A model generated the notes under the pieces. It worked only from the letters and a program-made list of their open reading frames with translations, searched no databases and was not told the origin of the DNA. The position numbers and the translations under genes were made by a program. 64,000 bases of DNA from G963674505 sp964575975 (lineage in GTDB: Bacteria; Desulfobacterota; Desulfobacteria; Desulfobacterales; SKZT01), in the NCBI GenBank assembly GCA_964575975.1, contig CAZNTU010000004.1:13759-77758 (forward strand), in the 5' to 3' direction. Of the stretch, positions 8,713-17,585 are shown piece after piece. Position 1 is the first letter of the stretch. Each line of letters begins with the position of its first letter.

Positions 8713-9531
8713 TCAACTGCGTCCGAACAGGTTCGAAATAATTCCTCCGATGCCTTTCTTGCGCTCTTGGATTTTTTTCAACAACAGCACGATTACGGTT
8801 ATATTGTCGTCGCCGCCTCGTTTTTTCGCAAGGGTCGCGAATTTTTCGCACGCTTTCTCGGGGGGCGAGTTTTCCACGAAAACGAGGATCTCTTCCGGGT
8901 CTACTTTGTCGCTCAACCCGTCGGAGCAAATGACAACCCTGTCGCCCGCAAACGCTTGGATTTCCCGAAGATCGGCTTCCACCTCGCTTTTCAGCCCCAT
9001 CGCCTTTGTGAGGATATGCCGGAAATTTCCGTCTTTGGGCAGGGGAGCGTCCGGAAACATGCTCTTTTGTTCCTCCAAAAGCGTGTGTGGCGTCGAAAGC
9101 AGCTCTATCGCCCCGTTTCTGACCAGATAGACAGGACTGTCGCCGACGTTTGCGGCTATAAGCGTTTTATCCGTCAAATATACCGCCGACACGGTCGATC
9201 CCATTCCGTTGTATTCGCTCTTCCCCTTTGCCACCTTATAGATGGCGCGATTGGCCAGATAGACGGCCGAAAGGAGGCGATTGGCCTCCGTCGAGAGCTT
9301 TTCGTCGGGATCGATCAGTTCCTCCTCGCTGTTCCCGGACTTGAAACGGACCATATAGTCCCGCACCGTATTCACAAGGATTCTGCTCGCGACCTCTCCC
9401 GCCTTGTGCCCTCCCATCCCGTCGGCCACCACGTAAAGCTTCAGGTCGTCGTCCATGTGAAACGCATCCTCGTTGGACTTTCTCTTGAGACCGACATCGG
9501 TCAGCCCCGCAGATTCTACGATTATCATCAA
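8713..9531 (-). CDS. PP2C-family Ser/Thr protein phosphatase
   Basis: A 272-residue PPM/PP2C phosphatase that would dephosphorylate Ser/Thr-phosphorylated proteins using two Mn or Mg ions. Visible motifs are SNEDAF near 19 (metal Asp), VVADGMGGHKAGEVAS near 35, AANVGDSPVYLV near 125, ICSDGLSD near 201, and GGDDNIT near 245. The C-terminal KKGIGGIISNLFGRS looks like a short amphipathic tail. It lies 18 bases downstream of the CHASE2 kinase gene on the same strand, the usual antagonistic arrangement of kinase and phosphatase. Confidence 0.93.
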   Translation of the reverse strand: MMIIVESAGLTDVGLKRKSNEDAFHMDDDLKLYVVADGMGGHKAGEVASRILVNTVRDYMVRFKSGNSEEELIDPDEKLSTEANRLLSAVYLANRAIYKVAKGKSEYNGMGSTVSAVYLTDKTLIAANVGDSPVYLVRNGAIELLSTPHTLLEEQKSMFPDAPLPKDGNFRHILTKAMGLKSEVEADLREIQAFAGDRVVICSDGLSDKVDPEEILVFVENSPPEKACEKFATLAKKRGGDDNITVIVLLLKKIQERKKGIGGIISNLFGRS

Positions 9532-9549
9532 CCAGTTCTCTTGCTGTCG

Positions 9550-12102
9550 TCAATTCGATGTTTTTTCCGTCCGGGCCTTTTTTTCAAGGGCCGGGTTGTC
9601 CATGCGCGCCCCCAGTTCCCTTAGATGGCGGGCCATGTGGGACGCTTTTTGATAACGGTTTTCCCTGTTCTTTTCAAGCGCCTTGTCCAAAATGGCTACA
9701 AGGGGGGCGGGGGTTTTCGGGTTGAATTTTCTGGGATCGGGGTGTCGGACATTCATGATCTGGTTGACCAGTGCGGCAGGACTCTCCGCGTAAAATGGAA
9801 TCTCGCCGGTCAATAACTGGAACAGCATCGTGCCCAACGAGAATATGTCGGACCTGCCGTCGACTTTCACGCCCGAGATTTGCTCCGGGGACATGTAATA
9901 AGGAGTGCCTTTGATGACTCCCGTCTGGGTCTGCGACGAGGCTGTTATCCTGGCGATGCCGAAATCCGTGATCTTGATCGCGCCGGTGTTTAACAGCATG
10001 ACATTGGAGGGCTTGATGTCCCGGTGGACGATTCCTTTCTGGTGCGCGTATGCCAGGGCGTCTGCGATGTCCGCCGCATATTCCACGACTTTCCTGATCG
10101 GCAGAAGGTTGTTCTTTCGAGTGAACGGCCTCAACTCGGTACCATCCAGGAATTCCATGGCGATATAGGCGAGGTCGTGCTCCTCCCCCGCGTCGAAGAT
10201 CGTGACGATGTTCGGGTGGGAAAGCGTGCCCGCGCTTTCGGCCTCCCGGAAAAATTCGGTCTTGAGTTTATCGGCTTCTTCCTTTTCCAAATCGTCGCCG
10301 ATCTTGAAAGTCTTTATGGCGGTGGTCCTGTTGATGCGAGGGTCCCGGCCCAGGTAGACGATTCCCATGGCGCCTTTGCCAAGCTGGCGGCTGATTTCGT
10401 ATCGGCCCAAGGTAGGAAGGGTGCCCGAGCCGGTAGCCAGCAACGGGTCGGTCGTGGAGCCGAATATACCGTTTCCGAAAACGATGGTTTCGCTAACCTG
10501 GATCAGCTTCTTCTTTCGCTCGCTCACATCCTTGAACTTTTTGTCGTTCGCCTCGATGTGCTCGTAGACCGCGACGGCTTTGTTGAATTGCCGTTTCCTC
10601 TCGTAGTCCTGGGCAAGGCTGTACAAAATGCCCTTCATTTCCTTGTCCGCAGGAACTTTTCGAAACTTGTCGAAAGCCATGTCGAGCATGCCCTGGCTCT
10701 GAAAGGACAATCCCAGCATGCGGTTCGTCTCCGCCGATTCTCCCTCCACCTTCGTCTTGTCCGCTTCGGTAAAGAAATATTTGACGCTCACCACCCCGAT
10801 GTAGCCAAGAATGAGCTGAAGAAGAGGATATGTGGTCTGTATCCAAAGCCCTTGGGACACGAAAAAAAACGCGGTGCTTCCCAGCAGCAGGATCGCAATG
10901 AGGATAAACGCCCCGCAGGCGGGTCCTGCTTTCAACCGGGGGGTCAAGAACGAAATTGTCGCGCCTACGACCAGGATCAGAGCAAACTCCAGCATGCCGG
11001 ACCATTGGGGTTGCTTTATAAACCGCCCGTTCAGGATAGACCATGTCGTATGGGCGGAAAATTCCCCGAGCGGCATGACCGGGTCGGTCGGGGTGCTCAA
11101 CGGGTTGATGATTCCCGCAGCGGAAGGGCTCACCAGGACAAGCTTGTTCTTGAAGACCGACATCGGAATCTTGTCGTTCACGACGTCGAAAAAAGAGTAC
11201 CGCTTGAAAGATCCGCGGGGGCCCTTGAAACTGACGAGCAAGTCGCCGGACATGGTAGTCGGTATGGAAATGGTGTCCAAGTGGACCGCCGAACCAAGAT
11301 CGACCAGGATTTTCTCCGGAGCGATGTTCAGAAAAAGAGCGGAAAGCTTCAAACTGTAGGAAGGAATGAACAGACCGGCGTATTCGTATACGAGTCTTTC
11401 TCTTCTGGCCGTCCCGTCGATGTCGTATACGAGATTGATGTGGCCGATTCCCTTGGCCGCTTCGATGAAAGGGTCGATGGGGAGTACGATTTCAGTCGCC
11501 CTTGGAAAAATCAGGTCGGCCGGCTTGCGCACGTTCTGGATCGCTTGCTTCGCCAAGAGCGGCGGCGGTACCGATTCGTCTTCCCCCGCAGTTCTGTACC
11601 CCTTCAAGAATGCCGGCAGGACGGTGTCCTTTGCCTCCAGAATGGCCTTCGCGAGGGTCGTGTCGTGGTCCAGCCTTGCGGACGCTTCGTTGATCGCCTC
11701 CAAAAAAAGAGCGCCGCTCGAATCGACCTGTGGAAGCACGGTCTGCCGGAAAAGATTTTCCAACCGCTTGATTTCTTCCAGCCCGGCGATTTTTTCCCTT
11801 TCGCTCAGGATTATGTTCAGTCCTATAACCTTGGGCTCTCCCTGATGGATTTTGCGAATTCCTTCCGCGATCAAATTCCGGGACCAGGGCCAACGGCCAA
11901 TCTTTTCGATCGATTCGTCGTCGATTTCCACCATGACGATGTCCGAGGTTTGTTCAGAGTTTCCCCGCAACCGCATCATCAGGTCGTAAATCTTGTAATC
12001 GATCATGTCGAGAAGATCGAAGCGAAGAAACGTAATAACGAGAAAGAGCAGAGTAATGGCCAATCCGAAATGGAGGGCAAGATTTTTTTTGGCGGTTTTC
12101 AT
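9550..12102 (-). CDS. CHASE2-domain transmembrane Ser/Thr protein kinase
   Basis: An 850-residue membrane kinase. Residues 10-28 are the first membrane segment; about 28-360 form an extracytoplasmic CHASE2 sensor (DYKIYDLMMRLRG, VMVEIDDESIEKIGRWPWSR). Three membrane helices follow at about 365-440. A helical, TPR-like stretch (about 455-540) leads to a kinase domain at about 565-830 with GKGAMGIVYLG, AIKTF, HRDIKPSN and DFGIAR, all catalytic residues intact. It would sense an unknown extracellular cue and phosphorylate cytoplasmic Ser/Thr targets, read by the FHA protein and reversed by the PP2C in the same operon. A near-consensus promoter lies 45 bases upstream. Confidence 0.92.
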   Translation of the reverse strand: MKTAKKNLALHFGLAITLLFLVITFLRFDLLDMIDYKIYDLMMRLRGNSEQTSDIVMVEIDDESIEKIGRWPWSRNLIAEGIRKIHQGEPKVIGLNIILSEREKIAGLEEIKRLENLFRQTVLPQVDSSGALFLEAINEASARLDHDTTLAKAILEAKDTVLPAFLKGYRTAGEDESVPPPLLAKQAIQNVRKPADLIFPRATEIVLPIDPFIEAAKGIGHINLVYDIDGTARRERLVYEYAGLFIPSYSLKLSALFLNIAPEKILVDLGSAVHLDTISIPTTMSGDLLVSFKGPRGSFKRYSFFDVVNDKIPMSVFKNKLVLVSPSAAGIINPLSTPTDPVMPLGEFSAHTTWSILNGRFIKQPQWSGMLEFALILVVGATISFLTPRLKAGPACGAFILIAILLLGSTAFFFVSQGLWIQTTYPLLQLILGYIGVVSVKYFFTEADKTKVEGESAETNRMLGLSFQSQGMLDMAFDKFRKVPADKEMKGILYSLAQDYERKRQFNKAVAVYEHIEANDKKFKDVSERKKKLIQVSETIVFGNGIFGSTTDPLLATGSGTLPTLGRYEISRQLGKGAMGIVYLGRDPRINRTTAIKTFKIGDDLEKEEADKLKTEFFREAESAGTLSHPNIVTIFDAGEEHDLAYIAMEFLDGTELRPFTRKNNLLPIRKVVEYAADIADALAYAHQKGIVHRDIKPSNVMLLNTGAIKITDFGIARITASSQTQTGVIKGTPYYMSPEQISGVKVDGRSDIFSLGTMLFQLLTGEIPFYAESPAALVNQIMNVRHPDPRKFNPKTPAPLVAILDKALEKNRENRYQKASHMARHLRELGARMDNPALEKKARTEKTSN

Positions 12103-12146
12103 GGCTTAATAGTCCGGCTGCAAGAATAATAAGAGCAAGTTGAATT

Positions 12147-12175
12147 TTTATAGCCAATACAAAAAATTGTGTCAA
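12147..12175 (-). promoter_or_regulatory. Sigma-70-type promoter of the CHASE2 kinase operon
   Basis: On the minus strand TTGACA (12175-12170), a 17-base spacer, then TATAAA (12152-12147). It is correctly placed about 45 bases before the kinase start. Two near-perfect hexamers with optimal spacing make it convincing. Confidence 0.75.
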
Positions 12176-12258
12176 ATTAAAACTAAAAATGATTAATTGT
12201 ACGGTAGTGGTCTGAAAACGTTCAATGTTTTTCCCAAACCGAATAAAAGGAGGATTTT

Positions 12259-12675
12259 ATGATCGGAAAGACGATCAATGAAATGAAAGTCGGGGATTTC
12301 GCCGAATTCGGCAAAACGGTTTCGGAATCGGATGTCTACCAATTCGCCGGCATTACTGGAGACTTCAATCCTGCGCATGTAAACGAGGCGTACGCCAAAG
12401 GCACGTTCTTCAAGACGCGAATCGCGCACGGGATGCTGTCCGCGGGCTTTATTTCCGCAGTACTGGCCAACCGTCTCCCCGGTCCCGGAACCATATATCT
12501 GAAGCAGGATCTCAGCTTTTTGGCCCCCGTGCGAATCGGCGACACGATCACGGCCAGAGTGGAAATTATAGAGCTGATTCGGGAAAAAAACCGGGCAAGG
12601 CTCAAGACGGAATGCGTGAATCAGGAGGGGATCAAAGTCTTGATCGGCGAGGCGCTGGTCAGCGCGCCGCGGTGA
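12259..12675 (+). CDS. phaJ: MaoC-like (R)-specific enoyl-CoA hydratase
   Basis: A 138-residue single hot-dog domain. It carries the hydratase-2 motif GDFNPAHVNEAYA (catalytic Asp and His) followed by RIAHGML. PhaJ enzymes hydrate trans-2-enoyl-CoA from beta-oxidation to (R)-3-hydroxyacyl-CoA, the monomer used by PHA synthase. Length and motif fit, and the position at the edge of a PHA cluster supports the role. A related single-domain hydratase in another fatty-acid pathway cannot be excluded. AAAGGAGG precedes the ATG at good spacing. Confidence 0.85.
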   Translation: MIGKTINEMKVGDFAEFGKTVSESDVYQFAGITGDFNPAHVNEAYAKGTFFKTRIAHGMLSAGFISAVLANRLPGPGTIYLKQDLSFLAPVRIGDTITARVEIIELIREKNRARLKTECVNQEGIKVLIGEALVSAPR

Positions 12676-12978
12676 GGGGACGCGGAGTCGAGGTGGGGGG
12701 ATGGGGGGGACGGTGGTCGTCAGAGAAGGACCCGAGCGGTTTCGATGTCTGGATGGATTCTGTCTCGAGCCGGTCGCAGCCCCTCGTTGCCATGCTTGCG
12801 GGTACCGGCAAGCAAACGCCAATCGCAGTGTGCTGAAATTAAGAGAGAGAGAAGAGGGCCGAACAGGCCTCCGAGTTTTCGGAAAATCTCGGAGGCCTGT
12901 CAAAATAGGAGGAGAGATATTCTTGAGGAACAAACGAGGAAGCGCTTATGGCTTTGGGGGTATGTCTTTCCGATTCGG
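12676..12978. terminator. Intergenic region with strong hairpin between convergent phaJ and phasin genes
   Basis: About 300 bases without a gene. A perfect 13-base stem, ACAGGCCTCCGAG (12863-12875) with its complement at 12888-12900, encloses a loop TTTTCGGAAAA that can itself pair. There is no T-run on either side, so it is either a bidirectional terminator of the Rho-assisted kind or a repeat remnant. GCCTCCGAG recurs at the ends of the inverted repeat at 17384-17563. Confidence 0.55.
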
Positions 12979-13245
12979 CTAATCCTCTTTTGCCGCGAAA
13001 AGTTCCTCCATCTTGGCGAAACCGTCGTCGACGGCCTTTTTAAAGTCGTCCCTGGCTTTCTTGTAAAAGTTCAGCGCGTCCTCAAGAGCCTTCTTGTTTT
13101 CCTGGGGGACTATGGGCATTTGATCCATCAGGCTTTTCGCCATGTTTTCGGTCTGCTCGACCACCATGTTCATGGCGTGGTAGGAATTTTCGAAAAGGCT
13201 TCTTTGAAACGAAATCATTTGTTTCGCCATTTTTTTTGGCTCCAT
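12979..13245 (-). CDS. Phasin-like PHA granule protein, first copy
   Basis: An 88-residue, almost entirely helical amphipathic protein. It is a paralogue of the 82-residue protein at 20900-21148: both share QMI.FQ...F.N.Y, QMP, KKAL, ARDD and a final DGF.K.EELF. Phasins coat PHA granules and control their size and number. These are shorter than classical PhaP, and the phasin assignment rests on the two copies lying in a PHA cluster under PhaR-like control. CGGAGG precedes the ATG. Confidence 0.75.
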   Translation of the reverse strand: MEPKKMAKQMISFQRSLFENSYHAMNMVVEQTENMAKSLMDQMPIVPQENKKALEDALNFYKKARDDFKKAVDDGFAKMEELFAAKED

Positions 13246-13321
13246 GCTTTTACCTCCGATCGTAAAGAAAGGTTGGTTGAAATATGTCGCCGCAGCGCCC
13301 GGCGGCCTGTTTGGGTGTATC

Positions 13322-13383
13322 GCAATGCAGTGATATTATTTGTCTCGAAAGCGATTGTCAAGAGAAATTGATGCATTGCACAA
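13322..13383 (-). promoter_or_regulatory. Phasin-1 promoter with candidate PhaR operators
   Basis: On the minus strand TTGACA (13361-13356), a 17-base spacer, and TAATAT (13338-13333). TTGTGCAATGCA (complement of 13372-13383) lies ten bases upstream of the -35, and a GCAATGCA/TGCATTGC element recurs at 13322-13329 around the expected start site. The TGC-N3-GCA core matches what is known of PhaR-type binding sites, and the same element precedes the second phasin promoter. PhaR binding is inferred. Confidence 0.65.
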
Positions 13384-13635
13384 ATCCTGGTGAGCGTCGA
13401 GTTTTTAAAACTCCCGATACGATCCCGCTCTTGATATCGAGGCAAAAATCTAATATAAACGTCCTATATTTCTTGAATTCACAGTTCGAATCGATTTATG
13501 GCATTTCGTCAATGAAGCGACCGGTATTTCCTGCGGGCGTTGTCGTCGAACGAGGCGGGGGCGAATCTCGCGCGTTTTCGCAAGAAGGCGGCAATGGCCG
13601 TTCAACCATGGGCAGCAAGGGAGACAAATAGATTT

Positions 13636-14571
13636 ATGGACCAAAAAGAGGACCGGAACAAAAAAGGCGAATATACCGACATGGCGGCCATGATGGGCGC
13701 TTGGATGAAATCCGCCATGGCTTTCTGGGAAAACATGCCCCTGGCGGGTTCGTTCGAATCCAACATGTTCGATTTTTTTCCGAAACAGCAAAAAGGTCCC
13801 GCGTATCAGGCGCAGAAATCCTTCGAGCGGGGCGCCAAGATTGCCCAGACTCTGGCCAAAATTTTGGGCGAGCCGGAAAATATAAACGCGATGTTCAAAG
13901 CTGCCGATACTGCCCCCGAGTTTGTCATGAGATTGTCCCGGCAGGTCTGGGAGGCGTTTCTGGAAGCCCAGAAAAAATGGACCGAACGCGCCGTGAATAT
14001 CGGAAAGCACGAAAAGGCGTACAATTTCGAGGACTTGGACCACGAAACATTCGAGGCTTTCAGGGAAATATACGAAAAGGAGTTCCAGCGTTTCTTCAAC
14101 GTCCCCCAGATCGGCTTGACTCGTTTCTACCAGGAACGCGTCAACAGGGCCATCGACAAATACAACGTTTTCCAGTCCACCCTGGGCGAATTCGTATATT
14201 TGTTCTACGTCCCCCTGGAAAAATCCACCGCGGTCATGCAGGAGAAAATCGAGGAAATGGTAAAAAAAGGGGAGGTGAAAGGCGACTACAAGGATTATTA
14301 TGCCATGTGGGTCAAAATCCTCGAGGGCCATTACATGAAACTGCTGCAATCGCCCGACTATACCAGAGTCATGGACAAAACCATCTCGGCCTTGGTGGAC
14401 TATCGAAACGCTCGCGACGAAATGATGTACGACATTCTGCAGAACTTGCCCATTCCCACCAACCGGGACATGGACGAATTGTACAAGGAATTCTACCAGC
14501 TCAAAAAAAAGGTGCGGGAGCTTGCCAAAAAGCTCGAGGAACAAACCCAAAGTCAAGACTTGCAACCATAG
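13636..14571 (+). CDS. phaE: Class III PHA synthase subunit PhaE
   Basis: A 311-residue cytoplasmic protein rich in aromatic and charged residues, without a signal or membrane segment. It resembles PhaE, the non-catalytic partner that activates class III PhaC. It ends in a coiled coil (about 275-311: YQLKKKVRELAKKLEEQ). The main support is its place 23 bases upstream of a class III-type phaC. The start is the ATG at 13636; an in-frame ATG at 13594 is an alternative, and the ribosome-binding site (GGGAG) is rather far from the chosen start. Confidence 0.8.
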   Translation: MDQKEDRNKKGEYTDMAAMMGAWMKSAMAFWENMPLAGSFESNMFDFFPKQQKGPAYQAQKSFERGAKIAQTLAKILGEPENINAMFKAADTAPEFVMRLSRQVWEAFLEAQKKWTERAVNIGKHEKAYNFEDLDHETFEAFREIYEKEFQRFFNVPQIGLTRFYQERVNRAIDKYNVFQSTLGEFVYLFYVPLEKSTAVMQEKIEEMVKKGEVKGDYKDYYAMWVKILEGHYMKLLQSPDYTRVMDKTISALVDYRNARDEMMYDILQNLPIPTNRDMDELYKEFYQLKKKVRELAKKLEEQTQSQDLQP

Positions 14572-14594
14572 TCTCGAGTAAAGGAGGAGAGCTT

Positions 14595-15812
14595 ATGAGC
14601 CAGGCCAAAATCCCCGTCGATTTGATCGTCAAAAAATTGGCGGAAAGCACCGAGGAGGTCCAGGAAAAGGCGCAAAGGGCGTCGGAGGTGCTGCTTGGAC
14701 CGTTGGACACGGAGTTGTCCCAAACGCCGTACGAAATCGTCTACGAGGAAGACCGGGTAAAACTCAAGTATTACCGGCCGGAAAAAATCCGGCACAAATA
14801 CCCTCTTTTGATCGTCTACGCGTTGATCAACCGGGAAACCATGCTCGACTTGCAGCCTGGAAGAAGCACAGTTCGAAACCTTTTGGACGACGGTATCGAG
14901 GTTTACATGGTCGATTGGGGATATCCCAAGCGAAAGGACCAGTTTTGCACCATCGACGACCATGTCAATGGATATATGGACAACATCGTCGATTTTCTGA
15001 GACGAAAACACGATTTGCCCAAGATAAACCTCATGGGCATCTGCATGGGGGGTGCCTTTTGCGTCATGTACGCCGCGCTTCACCCGGAAAAGATCAAGAA
15101 CCTCGTCACCACCGTGACCCCCACCAACTTCGACACGGACAAGGGGCTTTTGCACATCTGGATGAAAAACACCCGGGCCGAAAAAATGGGACCCACGTAC
15201 GGCAACATGCCGGGAGACATCATGAACCTGGGCTTTCTCCTGTTGAACCCCGCTCGTTTGATCATCGACAAGTACGTGGGCTTTTTCGAAAACATGGACA
15301 AGAAGAATTTCGTCGAAAACTTCGTGCGAATGGAAAAATGGATTTTCGACAGTCCGGACGTGCCCGCCGCCACCTTCCGCCAATTCATAGAGGATTGCTA
15401 CAAGAATAACCTCCTGATTCAAAGCAAGCTCGAATTGGATGGAAAACGCGTCGATCTGAAGAAGATCACCATGCCGGTCCTGAATTTTTACGGCAAGTAC
15501 GACCATCTGGTACCGCCAGAGGCTTGCGAGTCGTTGACCAAACACGTCGGAAGCCGGGACACGGAGGATGTCTGTCTGGATACGGGACATATCGGCATTT
15601 ACGTCAGTTCCAAGTGCCAGGAACAGTTCGCGCCCAAAATCGCGCGGTGGCTGAAGGAAAGAGAGGGGGACGAATCCGGAGCGACCGGGGAGGAGGAGAT
15701 GGTCGAAAAGCCGATTCCCGTAAAAAGAGCGACCGCCGCCCGGAAGCAAGCCGCCTCCAAGAATCCCGAAAAATCGCCCGGCACGACGAAAAAAGCGGCA
15801 ATCAATCCATAG
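14595..15812 (+). CDS. phaC: Class III poly(3-hydroxyalkanoate) synthase catalytic subunit
   Basis: A 405-residue alpha/beta-hydrolase-fold polymerase that joins 3-hydroxyacyl-CoA units into PHA. The lipase-like box is GICMGG with the nucleophile Cys150; Asp303 (KYDHLVPPE) and His332 (DTGHIGIY) complete the triad. These positions are within one residue of the Allochromatium class III enzyme (149/302/331). AAGGAGG precedes the ATG. Residues from about 365 onward form an extra Lys/Ala/Pro-rich tail (VKRATAARKQAASK, PGTTKKAAINP) beyond the enzyme core, unusual for PhaC and similar in composition to DNA-binding tails of PhaF-type phasins. It forms an operon with phaE and the GAF gene 16 bases downstream. 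Confidence 0.93.
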   Translation: MSQAKIPVDLIVKKLAESTEEVQEKAQRASEVLLGPLDTELSQTPYEIVYEEDRVKLKYYRPEKIRHKYPLLIVYALINRETMLDLQPGRSTVRNLLDDGIEVYMVDWGYPKRKDQFCTIDDHVNGYMDNIVDFLRRKHDLPKINLMGICMGGAFCVMYAALHPEKIKNLVTTVTPTNFDTDKGLLHIWMKNTRAEKMGPTYGNMPGDIMNLGFLLLNPARLIIDKYVGFFENMDKKNFVENFVRMEKWIFDSPDVPAATFRQFIEDCYKNNLLIQSKLELDGKRVDLKKITMPVLNFYGKYDHLVPPEACESLTKHVGSRDTEDVCLDTGHIGIYVSSKCQEQFAPKIARWLKEREGDESGATGEEEMVEKPIPVKRATAARKQAASKNPEKSPGTTKKAAINP

Positions 15813-15827
15813 GGGACAAGGAGACGA

Positions 15828-17372
15828 ATGATGAGGGAATCCAAGGACTATTTCAAAACCATTTGCAGAGTGGGAAAGGCGTTCGGGACTATCCACGACA
15901 TGGACGCGCTTCTGAAGGTGGTCGTGGACAGCGCAATTGAAACCATGGACGGCAAGGCCGCCTGTCTGTTTCTCTCCGAGGGCCGCGAAGACGTGTTCGT
16001 GCCGGTCGCCCAAAAAGGGCTTTCCGAAAATTACCTGCACGCGGCCCCCAACCAGGCAAAAAAGGAAGTAAGCAGCATTCTGGACGGCGGGCATATCGCC
16101 ATTTACGACGCCTCGTCCGACCCGCGCGTCGAAAACCGCGAAGCGAAAAAAGCCGAGGGCATCGCATCGATCCTGGTGGTGCCGATCCGGGTGAGCGAAA
16201 AGGCGATCGGCGTATTGTCCCTTTACACCGCCACTCCTCGGGATTTCAACGAGGACGAAATCAATTTCCTGCAAGCGCTGGCCGAACAGGCGGGCATGGC
16301 CATCGAAAACTCCCGCTTGCTGAGACGCATCGAAGCGAACTCCAAATTGTTTTTCAGCCTGGCCTCCGCCATCAATTCCAGTCTCGACATCAAAAGGATA
16401 TTCGACATTCTCTCCCGCCAAATCGCGGAGAGTTTCGGGATGAAAGGGGTGACGGTGCGTCTGTTCGACGCCGGGACCAAAACCATGGACCTTGTGGCCG
16501 CCTATGGTCTTAGCGACGAGTTCCTGAACAAGGGTCCCCTTGTTTTGGGCGAAAACGAGCTTGTCAACCAGATCATGAGGGGCGAAACGGTCGTGATCGA
16601 CGACGCGACCGTCGATTCGAGGGTTGCTTACAAAGCGGAGGTGAAAAAGGAGGGGATCGTCTCCGCACTTTGCGTGCCCATAAAATCCAAATCTCAGGTG
16701 ATCGGCGACATGCGCCTGTTCAGTTCCGTAAAACGGGAGTTCACGGGCGACCTCGTGAATCTGATAAGCGCCGTGGCGAACCAGGGCGGAATCGCCATCG
16801 AAAACGCCCGTCTGGTAAATCGCATGCGCATGAACACGGAATTTTTCCACGACCTTGCCGTCAATGTCAATTCCACTTTGGACGTCAAACAGATTCTGAA
16901 AGTAATGTCGGCGGACGTCGCCGAAATTCTGGGCGTAAAAGGCATTACGATCAGGCTGGTGAACGAGCGGTCCGGCACATTGGAGCTTGTCGCAAGCCAC
17001 GGCCTCGGTAAAAATTACCTGGAAAAAGGGCCTTTCTACTACGACCAGGCCAGTCTCGACGCCTTGAAAAAGAAACCCGGCGTGATCAGGGACGTGGCCA
17101 CGGACGAAAACGTTCATTACCGAAAGGAAAAAATGGACGAGGGCATCGTATCCATCCTGGCCGTGCCTATACACGCCCGTGAAGACGTTATCGGCGTCTT
17201 GAAGCTCTACAGCGGCGAACCGAGGGAATTCACGGAAAACGACATCATGCTGGCGACCGTCATGGCCCACCAGGGCGGACTCGCCATCCAGAACGCCTCC
17301 ATGTACATCCGTCTCCAGGAAGACAAGAAATCCCTGGAGGAAGAGGTTTGGAGCCATCGGATGTGGTTTTGA
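15828..17372 (+). CDS. Triple-GAF-domain protein
   Basis: A 514-residue soluble protein made of three successive GAF domains (about 12-165, 180-340 and 355-500), each ending in a hydrophobic VLxLYS/FS strand and a QA/HQGG helix (for example EQAGMAIENS). No output domain (kinase, GGDEF, HTH) follows; it stops after a short helix. A second ATG three codon positions in has better spacing to AAGGAG and may be the real start. As the gene after phaC it may link a small-molecule or redox signal to PHA synthesis, perhaps through protein contact with the synthase; this is inference. Confidence 0.85.
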   Translation: MMRESKDYFKTICRVGKAFGTIHDMDALLKVVVDSAIETMDGKAACLFLSEGREDVFVPVAQKGLSENYLHAAPNQAKKEVSSILDGGHIAIYDASSDPRVENREAKKAEGIASILVVPIRVSEKAIGVLSLYTATPRDFNEDEINFLQALAEQAGMAIENSRLLRRIEANSKLFFSLASAINSSLDIKRIFDILSRQIAESFGMKGVTVRLFDAGTKTMDLVAAYGLSDEFLNKGPLVLGENELVNQIMRGETVVIDDATVDSRVAYKAEVKKEGIVSALCVPIKSKSQVIGDMRLFSSVKREFTGDLVNLISAVANQGGIAIENARLVNRMRMNTEFFHDLAVNVNSTLDVKQILKVMSADVAEILGVKGITIRLVNERSGTLELVASHGLGKNYLEKGPFYYDQASLDALKKKPGVIRDVATDENVHYRKEKMDEGIVSILAVPIHAREDVIGVLKLYSGEPREFTENDIMLATVMAHQGGLAIQNASMYIRLQEDKKSLEEEVWSHRMWF

Positions 17373-17383
17373 AAAGCACGGGG

Positions 17384-17563
17384 CCTCCGAGGGGCAACCC
17401 CATAAGCGCCAACTCAAGCACAACCATTGCCAATTAACCATTGATTATTAACCATTCGGGGCTTCCCGGATCGAACCGTCCCGCATGGAATAATCAATAA
17501 TCAACGGTCAATGTTCAATGGATAATTTTTCAAAGTCGGCGCTTATGGAGGCCACCTCGGAGG
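17384..17563. repeat. 180-base imperfect inverted repeat, possible MITE-like element
   Basis: The outer arms are CCTCCGAGG (from 17384) and CCTCGGAGG (17555-17563), continuing inward with CCATAAGCGCC and its complement GGCGCTTATGG. Inner arms repeat CCATTG and TTGATTATT in opposite orientation. The element fills the gap between the convergent GAF and SDR genes. It could fold into one long cruciform and act as a terminator, or be a miniature mobile element. No flanking target duplication was identified. Confidence 0.6.
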
Positions 17564-17585
17564 ATCGCCGCGAACCGTAGCATAG

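Noticed and set aside
13701..14594. An open frame running through phaE into phaC that would make a 703-residue PhaC
   Set aside because: It is out of frame with phaE and only happens to stay open; PhaC has its own ATG with AAGGAGG at 14595.
14553..17441. A 962-codon minus frame opposite phaC and the GAF gene
   Set aside because: Antisense shadow; the plus strand carries clear PhaC and GAF motifs. The protein has no recognisable domain.
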